Shown one piece after another: positions 9,367 to 17,274 of a stretch of 64,000 nucleotides of DNA (the stretch's first letter is position 1; each line of letters opens with the position of its first letter). The notes beneath the pieces were generated by a model, which saw only the letters and a program-made list of their open reading frames with translations, had not been told where the DNA came from and made no database searches. Source of the DNA: Candidatus Cloacimonadota bacterium (GTDB taxonomy: Bacteria; Cloacimonadota; Cloacimonadia; Cloacimonadales; Cloacimonadaceae); assembly GCA_018433885.1 (NCBI GenBank), contig JAHDQK010000006.1, forward strand, positions 31,572 through 95,571, written 5' to 3'. The position numbers were made by a program, and so were the translations under genes.

Positions 9367-9520
9367 ATCCGCCCATACTCACCCATTCACTGAAGCAGTC
9401 GCCAAGCTACCTTGATGCAGTGGGAACTGCATGAAAGCGACTTCGCGACAGGCGCGATAAATGGGCTTGAGTATTATGCGGTTTGATGAATAGTTCCATT
9501 TTGATTTGGGGATATGGGAT
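9367..9520 (+). repeat. Dispersed structured repeat, copy 1 of 3
   Basis: Shares an ordered block with copies at 40323-40494 (same strand) and 53486-53659 (opposite strand). CCCATT (9382-9387) can pair with AATGGG (9460-9465). Inside is a 7-bp stem ATGCAGT/ACTGCAT (9415-9421 with 9426-9432) closed by a GGGA loop, next to a small CAAG-CTAC-CTTG hairpin. In this copy AGTCGC/GCGACT can close a middle helix. It is noncoding by frame comparison: the frame that is open in the other copies is stopped here. Confidence 0.7.
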
Positions 9521-9675
9521 TCTATGCCAGCAAAAGGCTCTTGTATAAAAGTAACAAGGCAACGAATTGGTTTTTTCTCTATCGCAGAGCATTCAATTGG
9601 AATCTAGTGGTGCGATATCTCAAAACTGACTTATATTTTCCATAAACCTATAAACAGACAACGAGAGGAGATACA

Positions 9676-10017
9676 ATGAACTATATAAAGAATATCACAG
9701 CGGAAAAAGCTTTGGTTTTGGAAGATCAGGTAAACTATAGTGAAGGGCAAATCGTTAGCAGAACTCTTGCGCAAAATAAAGCGGTAAGCCTTACCCTGTT
9801 CGCTTTTTGGCAGGGAGAAGAAATCAGCACCCACGAATCCACCGGGGATGCCTTGATCACTATTCTGGATGGCGAAGCGGAAATCACGATCGACGGTAAA
9901 ATCCACACCCTAAAAAAAGGTGAATCGATTCTAATGCCAGCAGACATCCCCCACGCTGTGAAAGCAATTACAAACCAGAAAATGATGTTGACGGTGGTGT
10001 TTCCCGCTGAGATATAA
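9676..10017 (+). CDS. Small single-domain cupin protein
   Basis: 113 residues forming one cupin beta-barrel. Motif 1 is around HESTGDALITILDGEAEI, and motif 2 around LMPADIPHAV (His of the second motif retained). GAGAGGAG precedes the ATG. Such proteins bind a metal or small ligand and have many roles, so no function is assigned. The gene stands alone between repeat copy 1 and the hydrogenase operon and has no obvious terminator. Confidence 0.8.
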   Translation: MNYIKNITAEKALVLEDQVNYSEGQIVSRTLAQNKAVSLTLFAFWQGEEISTHESTGDALITILDGEAEITIDGKIHTLKKGESILMPADIPHAVKAITNQKMMLTVVFPAEI

Positions 10018-10239
10018 CCTTTTGTAATGAGCATCCCGCCTATAGACAAATAATCTTTCTTCAGTATAAAAAAATATCTGAGCAGTTTGGGGTCTCCCCG
10101 AGGGATTGCCGGATATCCCACGTGCGCCCTACGGGTTCCCAAGCCATCCAGACTAGATCTAGTAAATCACTTTTCACTTGACTGATATCTGCAATTCCCT
10201 GAGTGTGCATTTCAGTAATAATCACAAGGTGAGAACTGA
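10018..10239. other. Leader region of the hydrogenase operon
   Basis: 222 bp between the cupin gene and the first hydrogenase-operon gene. It contains short GC-rich self-complementary runs around 10090-10140 (for example GGGGTCTCCCC) but no promoter I would defend and no recognised riboswitch. Confidence 0.35.
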
Positions 10240-10587
10240 ATGACTCTAAGAGAATTAGTAGCTTTGCTGGAAGGCGAAGTTCTTTTCCCCGAAGCAGATC
10301 TGGATAGAGAAGTGCCCTGCGCCTTCGCGTCGGATATGATCTCAGATATTCTAATGTGCACCAAAGAGCCCACCCTTCTTCTTACAGGGCTTACCAACAA
10401 CCAGGTTATCCGTCTCAGCGACATGATTGATCTCACCGGGATCGTATTTGTAAGAGGTAAACGGCCTTTACAAGATGTCATAGAGATGGCTGCCGAACGT
10501 GGCTTGCCGATCATCACCACCAAATTCACCCTTTATCGCTGCAGCGGAATCCTCTTCAACGCGGGTCTGCGCAGTTGCAAGATATGA
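10240..10587 (+). CDS. DRTGG-domain protein 1, hydrogenase operon
   Basis: 115-residue protein made almost entirely of a DRTGG domain (Rossmann-like, found beside CBS and HPr-kinase domains, ligand unknown). It opens with LRELVALLEGEV and ends with the family pattern LYRCSGILFNAGL. Small DRTGG proteins recur in operons for bifurcating [FeFe] hydrogenases next to GHKL ATPases and PHP proteins, which is the context here. A regulatory or assembly role is plausible but unproven. A related copy lies at 12394-12735. Confidence 0.8.
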   Translation: MTLRELVALLEGEVLFPEADLDREVPCAFASDMISDILMCTKEPTLLLTGLTNNQVIRLSDMIDLTGIVFVRGKRPLQDVIEMAAERGLPIITTKFTLYRCSGILFNAGLRSCKI

Positions 10588-10596
10588 TCTAAGATT

Positions 10597-11088
10597 ATGG
10601 CTGAATATTGGTATATAGCCGAAGGCTTTGAAAATCGCGTACAGGAATATCTGGCAGATAACGGAGATTCTGAAGTGGACATGATGTTCACCGTACCGGA
10701 AAAGGATTTTAATACAGCGGGCAAAGGCTCTTCCGAAGTCAAAAATCTCCTGAAACGCTTGGGAGTAGATTCCGAAGTTCTGCGCCGCATCGCCGTGGCA
10801 TCATACGAGGCGGAGATCAACGTGGCTGCCCACTCTCATGGTGGAGTAATGCACAGCGCAGTTTACGACGACCATATTCACATCCGCTTTGAAGATGAAG
10901 GCCCCGGGATTGCGGATATCGAACAAGCCATGATACCCGGCTTTTCCACTGCGGACGAATTGGCGCGGGAATTGGGTTTTGGTGCCGGTTTAGGTTTGCC
11001 GAACATCAAGAAAAACAGCGATGCCATGCATATAGTATCCGAGAAAGGCTCCTCCACCCTTGTAGAATTCATCATCTTCTTCAGTTAG
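10597..11088 (+). CDS. RsbW-like GHKL ATPase / anti-sigma-type kinase
   Basis: 163 residues with a compact HATPase_c (GHKL) fold. The N box is around SYEAEINVAAHSHGG, the G1-like motif is FEDEGPGIADIE, and the G2-like motif is LGFGAGLGLPNIKK. There is no histidine-phosphotransfer domain or sensor, so it resembles RsbW/SpoIIAB serine kinases. It lies 9 bp after the first DRTGG gene and 4 bp before the hydrogenase-like gene. The conserved neighbourhood suggests control or maturation of the hydrogenase; the phosphorylation target cannot be read from the sequence. Confidence 0.8.
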   Translation: MAEYWYIAEGFENRVQEYLADNGDSEVDMMFTVPEKDFNTAGKGSSEVKNLLKRLGVDSEVLRRIAVASYEAEINVAAHSHGGVMHSAVYDDHIHIRFEDEGPGIADIEQAMIPGFSTADELARELGFGAGLGLPNIKKNSDAMHIVSEKGSSTLVEFIIFFS

Positions 11089-11092
11089 AGAA

Positions 11093-12373
11093 ATGAACAG
11101 AAAAGATAGTAAATATTTCCACGCCATTCAGATTCTGGAAGATAACTGCACCGGATGTACCGCTTGTGTTCGGGTCTGCCCCACCGAAGCCATCAGAGTG
11201 CGAGACCGCAAGGCTACCATCGATCCCAATCGCTGCGTGGATTGCGGTAACTGTGTTACGGTATGTGAATTCCATGCTATCATCCCCTCCAGCGACCCTC
11301 TGGATATCATTCACAATTTCAAATATAAAGTGGCGGTGATCTCATCCAGCTTCTTCGGACAGTTTTCGGAAGACATCAGTTATGAAAACGCCAAACAAGC
11401 CGTGTTGGAACTCGGTTTCGACGAGGTCGCGGAAGAAGCGATGGTTACAGATTTCATGATCAGCGTAATCCGCGAATACATCCGCCAAAACCGTGATAAA
11501 CGCCCCATTTTGAGCAGTAACTGCCCGGCAGTGGTGAGGTTGATCCAAGTAAAATACCCATCCCTGTTGCCCAATCTGTTTCACCAAGAAGCGCCGATGA
11601 GCATTCTTACCCGTTTCCTCCGCGACCGGATTTCCAAAGAAAACCAGCTCAAAGAAGAGGAAATCGGGATCTTCCTGATCGTACCATGCGTAGCCCATGT
11701 GACAGCCGTGCATCAACCCGAAGGCGCATATAAACATCTTCAGGATGGCGCGTTTTCCACCGGAATGATCTATGGAAAAGTACGTGAGATCATCAAACAT
11801 GTGCAGAACAACCCCAAAGATATCGATACATATCCCCATGGGCTTACTTGGGCGCTCTCTGGAGTGCAGGCAGAATTGGTGGATACCGATGACATTCGGG
11901 CATTATCTGTAAACGGTACCGAGAATGTAATGGACATCCTCTCCCGCGTGGAAGACCATTATCTGGATCAATACGACTACATCGTGCTGAGAAGCTGCAC
12001 AAACGGTTGCGTGGGGGGATGCCTGAATGTGGAAAATCCCTTTGTAGCAATGAGCAGAATTAAGAAAATGAGCAAGGATGGAGATTCCAAAGAGATCCAT
12101 GTAGAAGAGCTCGAACGCCTCCATGCTGCAGGGGAATTCTCCGTAACGCCATTGGCTCCGCGTCCGATCATGGAATTGGATAAGGATATCAAGAAAGCTA
12201 TTCAAAAAATGAAGAAAATCAATGAATTCCTCACCATGCTCCCGGGGTTGAATTGTAGCGCGTGTGGTAGCCCCACCTGCTATGCCTTGGCAGAAGACAT
12301 TGTTTTGGGCAAAGCTTCAATAGACGACTGTGTGGTGCTCAAACGGCACAAACCCGAAGATGACGAAGATTAA
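11093..12373 (+). CDS. [FeFe]-hydrogenase-like iron-sulfur protein, probably sensory or non-catalytic
   Basis: 426 residues. Two [4Fe-4S] motifs sit at Cys19/22/25/29 and Cys48/51/54/58, followed by a hydrogenase large-subunit domain and a C-terminal four-Cys FeS domain (LNCSACGSPTCYALAED). The four Cys expected to hold the H-cluster cubane are present (Cys144, Cys199, Cys302, Cys306). The surrounding motifs diverge: SSNCP in place of TSCCP, VPCVAH in place of MPCxxK, and SCTNGCVGGC in place of MACPGGCxGGGG. The proton-transfer Cys and Lys are therefore absent. This is the pattern of putative sensory hydrogenases, but no PAS domain is attached. It is flanked by a GHKL kinase and a DRTGG protein. 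Confidence 0.85.
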   Translation: MNRKDSKYFHAIQILEDNCTGCTACVRVCPTEAIRVRDRKATIDPNRCVDCGNCVTVCEFHAIIPSSDPLDIIHNFKYKVAVISSSFFGQFSEDISYENAKQAVLELGFDEVAEEAMVTDFMISVIREYIRQNRDKRPILSSNCPAVVRLIQVKYPSLLPNLFHQEAPMSILTRFLRDRISKENQLKEEEIGIFLIVPCVAHVTAVHQPEGAYKHLQDGAFSTGMIYGKVREIIKHVQNNPKDIDTYPHGLTWALSGVQAELVDTDDIRALSVNGTENVMDILSRVEDHYLDQYDYIVLRSCTNGCVGGCLNVENPFVAMSRIKKMSKDGDSKEIHVEELERLHAAGEFSVTPLAPRPIMELDKDIKKAIQKMKKINEFLTMLPGLNCSACGSPTCYALAEDIVLGKASIDDCVVLKRHKPEDDED

Positions 12374-12393
12374 TAAATAACAAGGATATAGAA

Positions 12394-12735
12394 ATGAGTA
12401 AACTAAGCGAGTACATTGCCCAGATCGAAGGGAAAAACCATACCCCCGCTATCGATCCGGAAAGCATCGATATCAACGGAGCCTATGTGAGCGATATGCT
12501 AAGCGACGTGATGGGTTCCGCCAAACCAGGCCAAGCGTGGATCACGATCATGAAACATCTGAATGTGATCGCAGTAGCTTCCATGACCGGTATTCCGGCG
12601 ATCATCTTTGCCAAAGGCAACACTCCGGACGAAGCCGTATGCGACAAAGCCTTGGAAGAAGGCATATGTCTGATCAGCAGTAATCTGGATACCTTCAGAT
12701 TATCCGGAATCCTGTATCGGGTGTTGCATCCTTGA
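12394..12735 (+). CDS. DRTGG-domain protein 2, hydrogenase operon
   Basis: 113 residues and a second stand-alone DRTGG protein. It has the same length and end pattern (TFRLSGILYRVL) as the first at 10240-10587, so the pair probably arose by duplication or by fixed pairing in this operon type. AAGGATAT precedes the ATG. The ligand is unknown. Confidence 0.8.
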   Translation: MSKLSEYIAQIEGKNHTPAIDPESIDINGAYVSDMLSDVMGSAKPGQAWITIMKHLNVIAVASMTGIPAIIFAKGNTPDEAVCDKALEEGICLISSNLDTFRLSGILYRVLHP

Positions 12736-12746
12736 AGATTTAAGCA

Positions 12747-13496
12747 ATGCGGCTTTTTAGCGCCGATTTGCACATACATAGCGTGTTGTCTCCCTGTGGA
12801 GGCCTGGAGATGAGCCCTTCTGCCCTGGTAAACAGGCTTCAAGAACTTGGCATAGAGTGGTTTGCCATTACAGATCACAACTCCATGGCAAATTGCCCAG
12901 CGTATCAGGCAGTCGCTTTAAAAGCAGGTCTGGCATTTAGCTGGGGAGTGGAAATCCAAACCATGGAAGAAATCCATCTTTTGGCATATTTCGACGATCC
13001 CGCGCAGGCTCAAGCCTTTGATCAGGAGCTTTATAACTCGCTTCTACCTTTGGCGAACGATCCGGAATTCTTTGGAGACCAAGTAATCATTGACGAAAAT
13101 GAGAACATTTTGAGAGTGGAATCCAGAGCCTTGATAAATTCCTCTACTTGGGATATTGCTACCGCCGTGGATCAGGTCAAAGCCTTTGGCGGCCTTGCCA
13201 TACCCGCTCATGTGGACGCGGAAGTGAATAGCATTATCTCCCAATTGGGGTTTTTGCCGGCGTATCCGGATTTTACGATCCTAGGTATCACTGCCGGACT
13301 CAGGCTAGCAGAGTATCAGTCAATGCACCCCGAAATGGCGGGAAAGACCTTCCTGCGGGCAAGCGATGCGCATTATCTGAACGATCTCAGAAAAGATGTG
13401 TGCTGCCTGTGCGTCAAAGAGCCCAAGATCAGCGAGATAGAACTTGCTGCTCTCAAGCTGGATGGTCGCTACATAGATACAATACATGAAAATTGA
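12747..13496 (+). CDS. PHP-domain phosphoesterase-like protein
   Basis: 249 residues. The four PHP metal-binding motifs are visible: DLHIHSVLSPCGG at the N-terminus, ITDHNSM, a Glu/His segment (GVEIQTMEEIHLLAYF) and SDAHYL near the C-terminus. PHP proteins are tri- or dinuclear metal phosphoesterases. Short versions occur regularly inside NADH-dependent [FeFe] hydrogenase operons. The substrate is unknown. Confidence 0.85.
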   Translation: MRLFSADLHIHSVLSPCGGLEMSPSALVNRLQELGIEWFAITDHNSMANCPAYQAVALKAGLAFSWGVEIQTMEEIHLLAYFDDPAQAQAFDQELYNSLLPLANDPEFFGDQVIIDENENILRVESRALINSSTWDIATAVDQVKAFGGLAIPAHVDAEVNSIISQLGFLPAYPDFTILGITAGLRLAEYQSMHPEMAGKTFLRASDAHYLNDLRKDVCCLCVKEPKISEIELAALKLDGRYIDTIHEN

Positions 13497-13515
13497 ATAT
13501 AGACAAGGAGGAGTT

Positions 13516-13998
13516 ATGGCTGCCATAGCTCAAGACAAGAACAGGCTATATGATCGCCTGGCAGAAGCAATCGAAGAGAAAAAGGATCTGCGGAACCCGC
13601 TGATCGAGATTCTCAGGATTGCACAAGAGATTTTTGGATACCTGCCAATCGAAGTGCAGGAATTTGTAGCCGAGAAGATGAACATTCCCGCTAGCAAGAT
13701 CTACGGTGTGGTAACGTTTTACAACTTCTTCTCAATGACCCCGCGCGGAAAATATACGCTTAACGTATGCACCGGAACCGCTTGCTTCGTAAAAGGCGCA
13801 CCCCGTCTGATTCAGATGCTTTCCGACGAACTACAAGTGGAGATGGGCGGAACCACCAAGGACGGTTTGTTCACAATGAGTGCCGTGCGCTGTGTAGGTG
13901 CCTGCTCCCTGGCTCCCGTTTTCGTGATCGGAGAGGACACATTCGGCAGAATCGACAGCAAGGATAAGATCAAAGCCATACTTTCCCGTTACGAGTAA
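13516..13998 (+). CDS. hydC: NuoE-like [2Fe-2S] subunit of the hydrogenase (copy 1)
   Basis: 160 residues from the ATG at 13516, which has AAGGAGGAG just upstream; an earlier in-frame ATG lacks one. Thioredoxin-like [2Fe-2S] protein of the 24-kDa complex I type. The four ligands follow the C-x4-C (CTGTAC) and C-x3-C (CVGAC) pattern. It passes electrons between the flavin subunit and HydA in trimeric bifurcating hydrogenases. A second copy lies at 16819-17274. Confidence 0.9.
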   Translation: MAAIAQDKNRLYDRLAEAIEEKKDLRNPLIEILRIAQEIFGYLPIEVQEFVAEKMNIPASKIYGVVTFYNFFSMTPRGKYTLNVCTGTACFVKGAPRLIQMLSDELQVEMGGTTKDGLFTMSAVRCVGACSLAPVFVIGEDTFGRIDSKDKIKAILSRYE

Positions 13999-14002
13999 GC
14001 CG

Positions 14003-14572
14003 ATGCAAGACATCTCATTGCACCTGTTGGATATCATTGAGAATTCCGTTCGTGCGGATGCCAAATGTGTCAAGGTGCGCGTGATCAATAATGTCACCAA
14101 AAATCGCTTGCGGATCATCGTCGAGGACGATGGTGCAGGAATGGATGCGCACACCTTGCAAAAGGCCCAGGATCCTTTCTACACCTCCAAAGAAGAGAGA
14201 GTGAAGAAAGTAGGCTTGGGGATACCGCTGTTCAAACAAAATGCGGAACTCGTGGGCGGATCGTTCAAGATGGCCAGTGAACCCGGTTTTGGAACCGTAC
14301 TCACAGTAGATTTCCCTCTGGATCATATCGACAGAATGCCCTTGGGCAACCTGAAAGATACTCTGTTGGGATCCATCATTGGCCATCCAGAAGTGGATTT
14401 CTTTATCCACCTTCTATATCGCGACAAAGCCAAAGAGCTCTGCTTTCATTTCGATACCAAAGCTATCCGGGAAGAACTGGGAGATATCCCGCTCACATAT
14501 CCGGATGTAATCGAATATATAGACCAATCATTATTTGAAGGAATACAAAATACAAACATGGAGGATGTCTGA
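14003..14572 (+). CDS. Histidine-kinase-like GHKL ATPase, hydrogenase operon
   Basis: 189 residues. It begins SLHLLDIIENSVRA (N box) with VEDDGAGMD (G1) and KKVGLGIPLFKQNAE (G2), followed by about 70 residues of unassigned C-terminal sequence. No dimerisation/His domain is present. This is the second GHKL ATPase of the operon. It sits between NuoE and the HndB-like gene, and the next ATG overlaps its stop by one base. This gene type commonly accompanies HndA/HndB genes; its role is not established. Confidence 0.8.
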   Translation: MQDISLHLLDIIENSVRADAKCVKVRVINNVTKNRLRIIVEDDGAGMDAHTLQKAQDPFYTSKEERVKKVGLGIPLFKQNAELVGGSFKMASEPGFGTVLTVDFPLDHIDRMPLGNLKDTLLGSIIGHPEVDFFIHLLYRDKAKELCFHFDTKAIREELGDIPLTYPDVIEYIDQSLFEGIQNTNMEDV

Positions 14573-14937
14573 TGAAAACACTGGCAGACCTTAAGAAAAT
14601 CCGTGAAAAAGCCCAAGAAGATATGAAGCTTCGTGGCGGAAACGTGCGCATCAAGATCGTGGTGGGGATGGGAACATCCGGCATCGCGATGGGAGCCCGT
14701 GAAGTTATGAAGACCTTCTTGGAAGAGATTGCAGCAAGAAACCTTACCGACGTTCTGGTTACCCAGACCGGCGAAAAGGGCCTTTCCTCAATGGAACCTG
14801 TGGTGGACCTCATCGAAGATGGCAAAACCAAGGTTACTTATGGAAACATGAATCCGGACAAGGTAAAAAAGGTAGTAGTCGAGCACATCGTAAATGGCAG
14901 AGTCGTCTCCGATTATGTTGTCGCGACAGGCAACTAA
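14572..14937 (+). CDS. hndB: HndB-like thioredoxin-fold ferredoxin paralogue lacking all cysteines
   Basis: 121 residues, recognisably the HndB/[2Fe-2S] thioredoxin-like subunit (VVGMGTSGIAMGAREV, VTYGN, VEHIVNGRVV). The sequence contains no Cys at all. Positions that normally bind the cluster read Ser36, Glu68 and Ser72 (TGEKGLS in place of TGCxGxC), so it cannot hold the expected [2Fe-2S] cluster. It is full length with no frameshift, so it is probably a structural subunit, not a pseudogene. Overlaps the upstream ATPase gene by one base. Confidence 0.8.
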   Translation: MKTLADLKKIREKAQEDMKLRGGNVRIKIVVGMGTSGIAMGAREVMKTFLEEIAARNLTDVLVTQTGEKGLSSMEPVVDLIEDGKTKVTYGNMNPDKVKKVVVEHIVNGRVVSDYVVATGN

Positions 14938-14952
14938 GGCGGGAGGAATTAA

Positions 14953-16809
14953 ATGTCTCTGAAACGTATTGACCTTTTGATCTGTTGCGGATCCGGTTGT
15001 GTATCAGCCGGTGCGCTGAAGATCAAAGAACGCTTTCATGAAGTGCTGAAAGAGCACAACCTCACTACAGAAGTGAACATCATCGAAACCGGTTGTATGG
15101 GTCCCTGCGACTACGGTCCTGTAATGGTGATCTATCCCGAAGGCATTTTCTACAAGAAAGTGAGCGTGGATGATGTCGCTGAGATCGTTAGTGAGCACTT
15201 TGTGAAGGGCCGCCCGGTAAACCGCCTGATGCTTCAGGAAGAAGAGAAAACCTTCCAAGCCCAAAAGGACGTTCCTTTCTACCAAAAACAGGTGAAAGTT
15301 GCGCTGGAGAATTGCGGTTACATCAATCCCGAAAGCTTGGATGAATATATCGCCACCGGCGGTTATGAGGCTTTGGGCACCATCCTGACCGAGATGAAAC
15401 CTCAGGACGTGATCAACGTAATCAAAGAATCCGGCTTGCGCGGACGCGGTGGCGGAGGATTCCCCACCCACATCAAATGGCAAATGGTGCACGATAATAA
15501 AGCCGATCAGAAATACATCATCTGCAACGGTGATGAAGGAGACCCCGGAGCCTTTATGGATCGCTCCCTTTTGGAAGGCGACCCACATCGCATCCTCGAG
15601 GGCATGATGATCGCCGCTTATGCTATGGGCGCAAGTAACGGCTTCTTCTATATCCGCGCGGAATATCCGCTTGCCATCAAACGCATTAAAATGGCAATCG
15701 AACAAGCAAAAGAGCTTGGATTGATGGGTAACAATGTCTTCGGTTCCGGCTTCAATTTCGATGCTGAAGTTCGCACCGGCGCGGGTGCCTTCGTGTGTGG
15801 CGAAGAAATGGCTCTGATCCACTCTATAGAAGGTATGCGCGGCAACCCCACTCCCAAGCCTCCGTATCCCGCAGTTCAAGGTCTGTGGGGAAAGCCCACC
15901 GTGGTAAACAATGTGGAAACCTTTGGTAATATCGCCACCATTATCCGCAAAGGAGCTGCGTGGTTTGCCTCTATGGGCACCGAGAAATCCAAAGGCACCA
16001 AAGTGTTTGCCCTTACTGGTGATGTTCGAAACACCGGTCTGGTGGAAGTACCCATGGGTATCACCCTGCGCGAACTCATCTTCGACGTGGGCGGCGGCAT
16101 GATCGGTGACCACAAGTTCAAGGCCGTACAGTTGGGCGGACCCTCTGGCGGTTGCCTCACTGTGGATCATCTGGATACTTCCGTGGATTATGAAAGCCTG
16201 AAAGAACGCGGAGCCATGATGGGTTCCGGCGGCGTGATCGTGATGAACGACGAGAAGTGCATGGTAAACGTTGCCAAGTTCTTCATGGAATTCTGCGTGG
16301 AAGAATCCTGTGGAAAATGTTCACCCTGTCGCATCGGACTAAAACAGATGTTGGAAATTCTGGAACGCATCACTGATGGCAAAGGCCGTGAAGGTGATAT
16401 CGAAGAACTTCAACGTCTAGGCGAATCCATCAACAAACTCTCGCTTTGCGGATTGGGACAGACAGCTCCGAACCCTGTGCTTTCCACCATCCGCTACTTC
16501 CGCGAAGAATATGAATCCCACATTCGGGATCACAGCTGTGCGAACAAGGTCTGCCTGGATCTTATGCACTTCAATATCGATAAAGAAAGATGCATCGGCT
16601 GCTCTCTGTGTGCCCGCAAATGCCCTACCACTTGCATTAGCGGCTCACGCGAGGAAAAATATACGATCCATCAGATCGATTGCGTAAAATGCGGAAACTG
16701 CTTCGATGTCTGCCCTGTGAAAGCCATCGACAAGATTCCCGGGATGCATCCTGAGATTGCAGCTAATAGAGCCCAAATCGCAAAAGCTGCTCAGCATTAC
16801 GACGATTAA
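14953..16809 (+). CDS. hydB: NADH-binding flavin/FeS subunit of [FeFe] hydrogenase (NuoF-like, copy 1)
   Basis: 618 residues. An N-terminal thioredoxin-like [2Fe-2S] domain has Cys12, Cys16, Cys48 and Cys52. The NuoF core has the NADH loop (GRGGGGFP), the FMN-site segment (NGDEGDPGAFMDRS) and the ESCGKCSPC...CGLG cluster ligands. Two C-terminal [4Fe-4S] motifs follow (CIGCSLCARKCP and CVKCGNCFDVCP). In trimeric enzymes this subunit carries the flavin thought to be the site of electron bifurcation between NADH and ferredoxin. GGGAGGAATT precedes the ATG. It lies between the Cys-less HndB-like gene and a second NuoE gene. Confidence 0.93.
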   Translation: MSLKRIDLLICCGSGCVSAGALKIKERFHEVLKEHNLTTEVNIIETGCMGPCDYGPVMVIYPEGIFYKKVSVDDVAEIVSEHFVKGRPVNRLMLQEEEKTFQAQKDVPFYQKQVKVALENCGYINPESLDEYIATGGYEALGTILTEMKPQDVINVIKESGLRGRGGGGFPTHIKWQMVHDNKADQKYIICNGDEGDPGAFMDRSLLEGDPHRILEGMMIAAYAMGASNGFFYIRAEYPLAIKRIKMAIEQAKELGLMGNNVFGSGFNFDAEVRTGAGAFVCGEEMALIHSIEGMRGNPTPKPPYPAVQGLWGKPTVVNNVETFGNIATIIRKGAAWFASMGTEKSKGTKVFALTGDVRNTGLVEVPMGITLRELIFDVGGGMIGDHKFKAVQLGGPSGGCLTVDHLDTSVDYESLKERGAMMGSGGVIVMNDEKCMVNVAKFFMEFCVEESCGKCSPCRIGLKQMLEILERITDGKGREGDIEELQRLGESINKLSLCGLGQTAPNPVLSTIRYFREEYESHIRDHSCANKVCLDLMHFNIDKERCIGCSLCARKCPTTCISGSREEKYTIHQIDCVKCGNCFDVCPVKAIDKIPGMHPEIAANRAQIAKAAQHYDD

Positions 16810-16818
16810 GGGGAGAAT

Positions 16819-17274
16819 ATGTACAAAGAAATCTGCGCCAAATACGCCCCCACCAAGGACAACTTGATCTACATCCTGCACGAGATTCAGGATAGCCACC
16901 CGCAACACTACATATCCAAGGACGCGGTCACGGCGATATCCGAATACCTCAAGGTGCCGGAAAACCATATATATGGAGTGCTTACATTTTACTCCATGTA
17001 TTCCACGAGTCCTCGCGGCAAAAACATCATCCGCCTGTGCGAATCCCCACCCTGTTATATCAAGGGTAGCGAAAACATCCTGCGCAAACTGAAGACAATC
17101 CTTGGCGTTGGAGTAGGCGAGACCACCAAAGACGGCAAGTTCACACTTGAATTGTGCGCGTGTCTTGGTGTGTGTGGAAACGCTCCTGTGATGATGATCA
17201 ACGAAGATGTCTATGGCGATCTCTCGGAAGAGAAAGTGGAAGACATCATCGAAAAAGTCAGAGGGAGGAGCTGA
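16819..17274 (+). CDS. NuoE-like [2Fe-2S] subunit (copy 2)
   Basis: 151 residues and a second 24-kDa-type subunit. All four ligands are retained: C-x4-C (CESPPC) and C-x3-C (CLGVC). GGGGAGAAT precedes the ATG, and the last base of its stop is the first base of the next gene's ATG (TGATG). It therefore forms its own coupled pair with the second NuoF-like gene. Confidence 0.88.
   Translation: MYKEICAKYAPTKDNLIYILHEIQDSHPQHYISKDAVTAISEYLKVPENHIYGVLTFYSMYSTSPRGKNIIRLCESPPCYIKGSENILRKLKTILGVGVGETTKDGKFTLELCACLGVCGNAPVMMINEDVYGDLSEEKVEDIIEKVRGRS

Noticed and set aside
9207..9434. 75-residue frame in the intergenic region
   Set aside because: No start signal or domain, and it runs into repeat copy 1.
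10034..10140. Possible riboswitch upstream of the hydrogenase operon
   Set aside because: Short self-complementary runs are present but they match no riboswitch core I know and end about 100 bp before the first gene.
14572..14937. HndB-like gene as a pseudogene
   Set aside because: Full length, in frame, tightly coupled to neighbours, with conserved non-Cys motifs; loss is confined to the cluster ligands.
15004..16170. 388-residue open frame antisense to hydB
   Set aside because: The plus strand is an unmistakable NuoF-like gene across the whole span; the antisense frame is a codon-bias shadow without a start signal or known domain.
17154..17273. 40-codon N-terminal extension of the second NuoF gene
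   Set aside because: It reads out of frame through the NuoE coding sequence; the coupled TGATG at 17274 is the natural start.
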